From Dehalococcoidia bacterium (GTDB lineage: Bacteria; Chloroflexota; Dehalococcoidia; Lucifugimonadales; UBA3495): a stretch of DNA of 11,012 bases. The stretch covers positions 92,236 through 103,247 of the forward strand of contig DPHC01000001.1 in assembly GCA_003523055.1 (NCBI GenBank), written 5' to 3'. Shown here one piece after another: positions 5,787 to 11,012 of this stretch (position 1 is its first letter; each line of letters starts with the position of its first letter). A program made the translations under genes and the position numbers. Below the pieces are notes generated by a model that was not told the DNA's origin, ran no database searches, and worked only from the letters and a program-made list of their open reading frames with translations.

Positions 5787-7837
5787 CTAGGAAATGCTTC
5801 TTTAACCCCGCTGTCTACAGGTATCATTGCTCCAGTTGTTTTGGCAGACCTGTCAGATGCCAAGAACAAAGCAGCCTCAGCGACATCTTCGGCTAACACT
5901 GGCTTCTTTAATAGGCTCCGGTTTTGATAGAATTCCTGAATGTTATCTACATCAATTCCATGAGCTGATGCTCGCGCTTGTTTAATTTTGTCTGACCACA
6001 GATTTGTACCTTGAAATACAGCATCAGGATTAATAATATTTGAGCGTATTCCGTATTCTCCGCCTTCTAACGCAATGATACGGGCTAATTGACCTTCTGC
6101 CGCTTTTGCCACACTGTATGCACCGAATTCAGCGCCAGGTGCTGGAATGTTTTTAGTACCGATGAAAATCATACTTCCGCCAGTATTTTGAGATTTCATG
6201 ATTCTCATAGCTTCTGATGCGACCAAAAAGTGTCCGGTTGTGTTTATATCAATGGATTTTTGCCAATCCTCCAAGGACAGCGTGTCGATTGCTCCATCGG
6301 GAGCTATGCCTGCATTCGATACAAGGATATCTATGCCGCCGAATTGTTCAATTAACAGTTGGTATGATTTATTGATTGATTCTTGGTCAGTAACGTCCAT
6401 GCTGCAACCACTGATTCGTAAAGGATCTATGGTTTGCTTTAGTTCTTCTACTACTTGATTCACTTTAACTTCATCGATGTCAGTTATGAAAACATGAGCA
6501 CCTTGTGATGCAAACATAGTAGCAATTGCTTTTCCTATACCATTTGCCGCTCCGGTAATCAAAGCTATTTTGCTGGCTAGATCTTTATCTGGGGGAGCAA
6601 GTGTTAATTTGTATTGCTCTAAGGGCCAATATTCCATGTCGTAAGCATCTTGGTTGCTTAATGATACAAATGAACTTATTCCTTCAGCTTTAGTCATAAC
6701 ATTGATTGTGTGATGGTAGATATCACCTGCTATGGTGGATGCTTTGTAATCTTTACCAGTGGTTAGCATTCCGACTGAAGGAATTAATATTACTCTTGGG
6801 AAGGGATCTAATTTGATGTCACTTCCCGTGGTGTGAGTTTCGTACCACTCACTGTACTTTTGCGCGTAAGTTTCAAATTGTCTTTTAAGGCTTTGGTATG
6901 TAGTGGCAGAATCTGCTTGTTCATCGAGCTCTAGCCAGAGCGGTTTTTGTTTGGTGTGAATAAGATGGTCTGGAGTTGCTGGTCCAATCTGGCTTAACAC
7001 TGAGCTTTCTTTGTAAGTAAGGAATTCCATTATTTCGTCTGAATCGTCGTATTTTAGTATTTTAGAAGTTTCTTTACTTATTAAACCTCTGATGACTGGT
7101 GATAAAGACCTAATCAAGCTTTTTTTGTTAGGAGAATGGGTATGGTGAGAGGTTGAAGGACTAAGATCTTTAATCTTGTGTTCTTTTAAATATTCTTCAG
7201 CTTGAGTAACTAATTCGATGTGTAAATCGTAAGCTTCTTTGGCTGTGTCTCCCCAGGTAAAAAGCCCATGTTTAGCTAATACTACTCCTTTTAGAGAGGG
7301 GTTGTTTTTGACCTCTATTCCCACAAGTTTTGATAAATGAAAGCCAGGTCTAAAGTAATCTACCAGACCTATATCTCCGTGATACACATTTTTTAATACT
7401 TCTAAATGGTCTACATTATTTGTAAGTGAGACTATAGCGTCAGCATGGGAGTGTGCAACGCATTTGAAGGGCAGAAAAGCGTGTAATAGAGTTTCTACTG
7501 AGGGTCTGGGACTCTTGGGGTCCAACATACATTTATCTAAGTAATCTACCATGTCTTCATCAGTCATAGAGTCTCTATTTATTACTGGCTCTATGTCTTT
7601 TTGCCTCAGGTGGGCGAATTGGTTATGAACTATAGTTTTTAAGTCAGATCCAGATCCTTTGATTTTAAGCACTTCAATTTCATTGCCAGCAATATCGGGC
7701 TCTGTAACTTTGATTGATGTATTACCACCACCCCAAACTACTAATTCAGTATTTGCTCCTATTAGCCGGCTCATATATACCAAGCTATCTAAATCGTTCA
7801 TGCCTGATGATTCTGATTCAGACCATAAATTGTCCAT
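5783..7837 (-). CDS. Bifunctional class II aldolase / short-chain dehydrogenase (rhamnulose-1-phosphate aldolase/lactaldehyde dehydrogenase type)
   Basis: Members of this fused family cleave rhamnulose-1-phosphate (or a similar deoxyketose phosphate) to DHAP and lactaldehyde and then oxidise or reduce the aldehyde. The 684-residue product has an N-terminal aldolase (about 15-215) with GGGNTSIK and the zinc-site residues E115, H129, H131 (HSHADA) and H190 (KHGLFTWGD). A middle linker (about 216-415) precedes the SDR domain (421-684). This shows TGAANGIG (428-435), D453 after the second strand (favours NAD), SNAG (507-510), Tyr574 and Lys578 (YSVAK), and a family C-terminus with NPDAVFQG and SDRSAKTTG. 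The usual catalytic Ser, 13 residues before the Tyr, is Thr561. AGGA lies seven bases before ATG (7845-7848). No kinase, isomerase or sugar transporter is in the window, so the true substrate is open. Confidence 0.92.
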   Translation of the reverse strand: MDNLWSESESSGMNDLDSLVYMSRLIGANTELVVWGGGNTSIKVTEPDIAGNEIEVLKIKGSGSDLKTIVHNQFAHLRQKDIEPVINRDSMTDEDMVDYLDKCMLDPKSPRPSVETLLHAFLPFKCVAHSHADAIVSLTNNVDHLEVLKNVYHGDIGLVDYFRPGFHLSKLVGIEVKNNPSLKGVVLAKHGLFTWGDTAKEAYDLHIELVTQAEEYLKEHKIKDLSPSTSHHTHSPNKKSLIRSLSPVIRGLISKETSKILKYDDSDEIMEFLTYKESSVLSQIGPATPDHLIHTKQKPLWLELDEQADSATTYQSLKRQFETYAQKYSEWYETHTTGSDIKLDPFPRVILIPSVGMLTTGKDYKASTIAGDIYHHTINVMTKAEGISSFVSLSNQDAYDMEYWPLEQYKLTLAPPDKDLASKIALITGAANGIGKAIATMFASQGAHVFITDIDEVKVNQVVEELKQTIDPLRISGCSMDVTDQESINKSYQLLIEQFGGIDILVSNAGIAPDGAIDTLSLEDWQKSIDINTTGHFLVASEAMRIMKSQNTGGSMIFIGTKNIPAPGAEFGAYSVAKAAEGQLARIIALEGGEYGIRSNIINPDAVFQGTNLWSDKIKQARASAHGIDVDNIQEFYQNRSLLKKPVLAEDVAEAALFLASDRSAKTTGAMIPVDSGVKEAFPR

Positions 7838-7865
7838 AATGCCATCCTACTTGTTTTTGTGTAAA

Positions 7866-7887
7866 ATTGGGTCCAATATTGCACAAT
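7866..7887. repeat. Cluster of overlapping ATTG/CAAT palindromes (candidate operator)
   Basis: Three interleaved dyads lie side by side: ATTGG-GT-CCAAT (7866-7877), CAATATTG (7874-7881) and ATTG-CA-CAAT (7878-7887). They overlap the predicted -10 and start site of the minus-strand aldolase promoter, which is where a repressor would block it. The palindromes are seen directly; the role is inferred. Confidence 0.45.
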
Positions 7888-7913
7888 TATCTAATTTGTA
7901 ATTTATGCTACAA
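7886..7913 (-). promoter_or_regulatory. Candidate promoter of the aldolase/dehydrogenase gene
   Basis: On the minus strand TTGTAG (7913 back to 7908) and GATAAT (7891 back to 7886, 5 of 6 matches) are 16 bases apart. The start near 7879 would leave about 42 bases to the ATG at 7837. The -35 box is imperfect. Confidence 0.35.
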
Positions 7914-7937
7914 GATACTTGATAATAATGCTAGATG

Positions 7938-7962
7938 AAACAACTGTGATTGTGAGTTGTTT
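7938..7962. repeat. 8-bp inverted repeat upstream of the second amidase
   Basis: AAACAACT (7938-7945) and AGTTGTTT (7955-7962) are exact reverse complements around a nine-base centre, GTGATTGTG. The repeat ends 18 bases before the Shine-Dalgarno. It could be a regulator dyad or a leader hairpin of the amidase gene; I see no clear sigma-70 promoter for that gene in the rest of this 154-base gap. The half-site TTGT also occurs elsewhere in the gap. Confidence 0.5.
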
Positions 7963-7991
7963 ATTTACAATCTAATACGTAAGGAGTAGAT

Positions 7992-9329
7992 ATGGAATTA
8001 TTTGAATTAACCGCTTTCGAGTTACAAGGCCTTATTAAAAATAAAAGCATCACAGCAGTTGAATTGGCTAATTCAGTGTTAAACAGATACAAGAATTTAG
8101 ATGATAAATTGAAATCATGGGTGTACATGGATGAAGAATCTTTTTTAAATACGGCACAATCACTTGATTCTGATTCTGGCATTAATAAACCACTAAAAGG
8201 AATTCCTGTTGGATTGAAAGATATATATTACACCGAGTCTATTCCGACGAAAGCTGGTTCTAAAGTTTATGAAGATTTTGTACCAGAATTTGATGCCACC
8301 ACAGTAACAAAACTGAAAGAATCCCAAGCAAATATTATGGGTAAAACAGTAACGACTGAATTTGCATGTTTAGACCCTTCAGAAGCTGTTAACCCATGGA
8401 ATCCCGCCCATACCCCGGGGGGCTCTAGCAGTGGTTCAGCAGTTGCGGTTGCTTCAATGATGTGCCCCATTGCATTGGGTTCACAAACAGTAGGATCAGT
8501 ATTGCGACCTGCAGCATATAATGGAATAGTAGGATTCAAACCTACATCAGGATTGGTTAGTCGCTTTGGAGTGGTCCCAGTTAGTTGGAATTTGGATACA
8601 ATTGGTTGGTTAACACGTTCTGTCCAAGATGCAGCTTTAACTTTGGATAACTTAATAGGATATGATCCTAATGATAATATTTCACAAAAATTTCACCGTT
8701 CTGAATTTTCAAACAATCTTGTAGGAGGATCAAAAAAGAAAGTAGCATTATTGACTGGATACTTTACTAACGACATAGATCCGGAAATAAAGGCTCATGT
8801 ATATGACCTTGTAAAGCAACTACTTAGCAACGGCTTTGAAGTTGAAGAAATTGCTCCGACAGTTGATTTTGGCAAAGCTTTCAAGAATCAACGTTTGGTC
8901 ATGGCAGTAGAGGCTGCAGCTTTTCACAGAGAGAATTTTAAAACGAAAGCAGACTTGTATAGACCTAAATTACGGGCTATGTTAGAGCAAGGTTTGGAAT
9001 ATGGTGCAATACCTTATTCAGAGGCTTTGAGTGATTTAAAACAGTTTAAGTTTGACATGATTAATTTCTCTGATCAATATGATTTTCTAATTACTCCGTC
9101 AACTCCAGAATTGCCACCTGGCGACTTGAATACTACCGGGAGCCCGATGTTCCAAGGTCCATGGACTGCGATTGATTTCCCTGCAATAAGCTTGCCCATA
9201 GGTTTATCAGAAAGCGGTTTACCCATAGGTGCTCAATTGATTGCATCTCCGTTTAAAGATTTAGAGTTGCTGCAGGCCGCATATCAGATAGAAAACATTG
9301 TTGGTTTTGATGCCCGACCCGATTGTTGA
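7992..9329 (+). CDS. Second amidase-signature hydrolase
   Basis: A paralogue of the amidase at 4321-5739. The 445-residue product carries the full triad: K76 in GIPVGLKD, cis-Ser S145 in the canonical loop PGGSSSGSA, and nucleophile S169 in GSQTVGSVLRPA. The serines are 24 apart, as in the family. It is soluble with no signal peptide. A strong Shine-Dalgarno AAGGAG (7981-7986) is five bases from ATG. Unlike the first amidase, no small GatC/AtzG-like gene precedes it. It diverges from the aldolase/dehydrogenase gene across a palindrome-rich gap, so the two may share regulation. The Pro-Gly-Gly codons sit in a run CCCCGGGGGG (8413-8422), unusual for such an AT-rich gene, but the frame continues intact. 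The substrate cannot be told; the LRPAAYNG variant of the substrate-side motif differs from GatA. Confidence 0.92.
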   Translation: MELFELTAFELQGLIKNKSITAVELANSVLNRYKNLDDKLKSWVYMDEESFLNTAQSLDSDSGINKPLKGIPVGLKDIYYTESIPTKAGSKVYEDFVPEFDATTVTKLKESQANIMGKTVTTEFACLDPSEAVNPWNPAHTPGGSSSGSAVAVASMMCPIALGSQTVGSVLRPAAYNGIVGFKPTSGLVSRFGVVPVSWNLDTIGWLTRSVQDAALTLDNLIGYDPNDNISQKFHRSEFSNNLVGGSKKKVALLTGYFTNDIDPEIKAHVYDLVKQLLSNGFEVEEIAPTVDFGKAFKNQRLVMAVEAAAFHRENFKTKADLYRPKLRAMLEQGLEYGAIPYSEALSDLKQFKFDMINFSDQYDFLITPSTPELPPGDLNTTGSPMFQGPWTAIDFPAISLPIGLSESGLPIGAQLIASPFKDLELLQAAYQIENIVGFDARPDC

Positions 9330-9358
9330 TTTCTGTTTTAAAAACGAATCAAGAGCCA

Positions 9359-9377
9359 ACAGTTATTAATTGACTGT
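9359..9377. repeat. 7-bp inverted repeat over the thiolase -35 box
   Basis: ACAGTTA (9359-9365) and TGACTGT (9371-9377) pair with one G-T mismatch around TTAAT. The dyad covers the TTGACT -35 box, so it may be a regulator site. No U tract follows, which argues against a terminator for the preceding amidase gene. Confidence 0.42.
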
Positions 9378-9398
9378 AATAAAATTGCTCTGCATAAT
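9370..9398 (+). promoter_or_regulatory. Sigma-70 promoter of the thiolase gene
   Basis: TTGACT (9370-9375) and CATAAT (9393-9398) are separated by exactly 17 bases and each matches consensus at 5 of 6 positions. The start near 9405 gives about 28 bases of leader, containing GAGG (9424-9427) five bases before ATG. This is the best conventional promoter in the window. Confidence 0.65.
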
Positions 9399-9432
9399 AT
9401 GGATTACATAATAATTACATTTTGAGGTTAAC

Positions 9433-10710
9433 ATGGTTGATGCAACTAGATCACGTAAATTATCCAGATCCGTATCTATAGCGGGAGTTGGAATTTGTAA
9501 ATTTGGAGCTTTCCCAACTAAAACCACTAGAGATTTATTTGTCGAAGCGTTTAAAGACATGCAAGCTAATTTAGGCGATAAATTTGATGTTAACGATATT
9601 CAAACTGCATATATTGGCAACTATTCATCAGACTTGTTCGAACGACAAGGACATACTGCTCCTATAATAGCTGATTGGATAGGCATTACACCTGTTCCTG
9701 TAACTAGGATTGAGAATGCTTGCGCTAGCAGTGGGAGCGCATTCCGAGAAGGAATATTAGCGATTGCTTCGGGTCTTTATGACATTGTATTGGTAGGAGG
9801 AGTCGAAAAAATGACTGATTTACCTACCGAAGACGTTACTGATGTATTAGCAACTGCAGCTGACGGCATATATGAAATTCCTGCAGGACTTACGTTCCCT
9901 GGCATATATGGTGAATTGGCTAAAGCTCATATGGATAGATACGATACTACATCAGAACACCTAATGAAAGTTGGTATAAAAAACCATAAGAACGGTAAAT
10001 TGAATCCTAATGCCCAGTTCAATGTGACAATTAACGATATGATTAAGAGCAGACAAGCGCGAGCACAAGAACGAGGACAAGAAGTACCAGAATGGAACAA
10101 CGAAATAGACTTTTTAAGTGATGACAAAGTTAATCCTATGATAGCTTGGCCGTTACGGTTATTTGATTGTGCTCCTATTACTGATGGAGCAGCTTGTGTG
10201 CTGTTAGTTTCTTCAGACATAGCGCAGAACTTTACCGATTCTCCTGTAACCATTATGGGCACTGGACAAGCAACTGGTAAGGCCTTGCATGATTCAGACG
10301 AACTAACATCGTTGTCTGCAGCAAAAATTGCCGGACAAATGGCGTATGATATGGCAGATTTAACTCCTAATGAAATACAAATTGCAGAAGTTCACGATTG
10401 TTTCACTATAGCTGAAATTGTTGCTACTGAAGATCTTGGATTTTTTGCACCTGGTGAGGCTCCGCACGCTGTTGATGAAGGCCGAACATCTAGAGATGGA
10501 GATATGCCTATCAATACTTCAGGCGGTTTGAAATCTAAGGGACATCCTGTAGGCGCATCTGGTATTGGTCAAATTGTTGAAATATTCAAACAACTTCGTG
10601 GAGAAGCTGGTGAAAGACAAGTTGAGAAAGATCTTGAAATAGGATTGACTCATAACGTGGGCGGTACTGGTGGAACCTGTGTAGTTAATATATTTAAAAA
10701 AGGAATATAA
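9433..10710 (+). CDS. Thiolase, acetyl-CoA acetyltransferase / SCP2-thiolase type
   Basis: Thiolases split or join acyl-CoA carbon chains. The 425-residue product has the nucleophilic Cys C97 in ENACASSGSA, H321 in EVHDCF, H371 in SKGHPVGASG and C416 in GGTGGTCVV, so all expected active-site residues are present. The VHDCF motif and the short, loop-poor layout point to the SCP2-thiolase-like branch (COG0183/acetyl-CoA acetyltransferase family) rather than FadA-type beta-oxidation thiolases. It has its own promoter and a good ribosome site. The next gene begins at the base after its TAA and encodes a DUF35 zinc-ribbon/OB-fold protein, the usual partner of such thiolases; in archaea a DUF35 protein bridges thiolase and HMG-CoA synthase. 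The direction (degradation or synthesis) and the acyl-CoA are not readable here. Confidence 0.94.
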   Translation: MVDATRSRKLSRSVSIAGVGICKFGAFPTKTTRDLFVEAFKDMQANLGDKFDVNDIQTAYIGNYSSDLFERQGHTAPIIADWIGITPVPVTRIENACASSGSAFREGILAIASGLYDIVLVGGVEKMTDLPTEDVTDVLATAADGIYEIPAGLTFPGIYGELAKAHMDRYDTTSEHLMKVGIKNHKNGKLNPNAQFNVTINDMIKSRQARAQERGQEVPEWNNEIDFLSDDKVNPMIAWPLRLFDCAPITDGAACVLLVSSDIAQNFTDSPVTIMGTGQATGKALHDSDELTSLSAAKIAGQMAYDMADLTPNEIQIAEVHDCFTIAEIVATEDLGFFAPGEAPHAVDEGRTSRDGDMPINTSGGLKSKGHPVGASGIGQIVEIFKQLRGEAGERQVEKDLEIGLTHNVGGTGGTCVVNIFKKGI

Positions 10711-11012
10711 ATGGATTCAGCAGATTTTTTCGAAAGTTTAAAGGATAATAATTTAATTGGTGTTCAATGTGATGAATGTGGTGGATTAAGTGCAGAAATT
10801 AGATATTTCTGTTCTGTTTGCCGAAGCTCTAACTTATCACCAAAGCAATTTACTGGAAAAGGAACTTTAAGTACATTTACTTGTATATCTATTGTGCCTA
10901 CCAGAATGGCTGATGAAGGATTTGGAAGAAACAATCCTTATTGCTCAGGAATAGTTACTTTAGAAGAAGGACCTAGAATAAGCGCTCGAATCCTTAATGT
11001 TGATGCATTAAA
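10711..11012 (+). CDS. DUF35 zinc-ribbon / OB-fold acyl-CoA-associated protein, N-terminal part; 3' end outside window
   Basis: The ATG follows the thiolase stop with no gap, and AAGGA (10699-10703) lies seven bases upstream within the end of the thiolase gene, so translation is probably coupled. One hundred residues are visible. A rubredoxin-like zinc ribbon comes first: C20-x2-C23 (VQCDECGG) and C34-x2-C37 (YFCSVCRSS). Then FTGKGTLSTFTCI starts the OB-fold and RISARILNVD continues it. This is the two-part build of DUF35 (COG1545) proteins, which are about 130-150 residues long and act with thiolases or thiolase-like synthases, binding CoA in the archaeal complex. The gene runs off the window in frame. 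Confidence 0.9.
   Translation, partial: MDSADFFESLKDNNLIGVQCDECGGLSAEIRYFCSVCRSSNLSPKQFTGKGTLSTFTCISIVPTRMADEGFGRNNPYCSGIVTLEEGPRISARILNVDAL

Noticed and set aside
8413..8422. CCCCGGGGGG run as a sign of frameshift or assembly error
   Set aside because: The frame remains open and the PGGSSSGS motif encoded across it is exactly what the family requires.
8267..8539. Open reading frame on the minus strand inside the second amidase gene
   Set aside because: It is the antisense shadow of a well-conserved active-site region and has no recognisable domain or ribosome site. The same holds for other minus-strand frames such as 9927-10262 and for plus-strand frames inside glmU and the aldolase gene.
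1..11012. Mobile elements, CRISPR arrays, attachment sites or phage genes
   Set aside because: No transposase, integrase, spaced direct repeats or terminal inverted repeats were found; base composition looks even across the genes.

Overview
The window is AT-rich (below 40% G+C by eye), densely coded, and reads as ordinary bacterial chromosome. The cut-off first gene is the end of a housekeeping sigma-70 factor. Together, the sigma tail, a sortase, a GlmU, paralogous amidases and an SCP2-type thiolase paired with a DUF35 protein would fit a free-living, AT-rich member of the Chloroflexota, such as the marine SAR202/Dehalococcoidia-like lineages. That placement is inference from protein style only. 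I see no insertion sequence, CRISPR array, phage gene, tRNA or rRNA.

Layout, left to right. Positions 1-327: 3' end of rpoD (+). Positions 440-1452: a small Cys-rich zinc-ribbon protein and a membrane-anchored sortase (+), behind a candidate promoter that carries a 9-bp inverted repeat. Positions 1445-4030: glmU followed by a CBS/CorC_HlyC membrane protein (both -). The last gene meets the sortase gene tail to tail with an 8-bp overlap. Positions 4031-4125: a compact divergent promoter region with a nearly perfectly symmetrical extended -10 element. Positions 4126-5739: a 59-residue GatC/AtzG-like protein, easy to miss because of its size, then an amidase-signature enzyme (+). Positions 5783-7837: a class II aldolase fused to a short-chain dehydrogenase (-), of the rhamnulose-1-phosphate aldolase/lactaldehyde dehydrogenase type. 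Positions 7992-9329: a second amidase-signature enzyme (+), divergent from the aldolase. Positions 9433-11012: an SCP2/acetyl-CoA acetyltransferase-type thiolase and the start of a DUF35 zinc-ribbon/OB-fold protein (+), translationally adjacent and cut by the window end.

Functionally, the left third is housekeeping and envelope: transcription, surface protein anchoring, UDP-GlcNAc synthesis and a CBS membrane protein. The right two thirds are catabolic: two amidases, a deoxysugar aldolase/dehydrogenase and an acyl-CoA thiolase with its DUF35 partner. The most interesting points are the small amidase-partner gene at 4126-4305, the symmetrical divergent -10 at 4066-4081, and several palindromes that coincide with candidate promoters. 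I found no wholly new multi-gene system. The amidase plus small-subunit pair is the best candidate for an undescribed enzyme complex.
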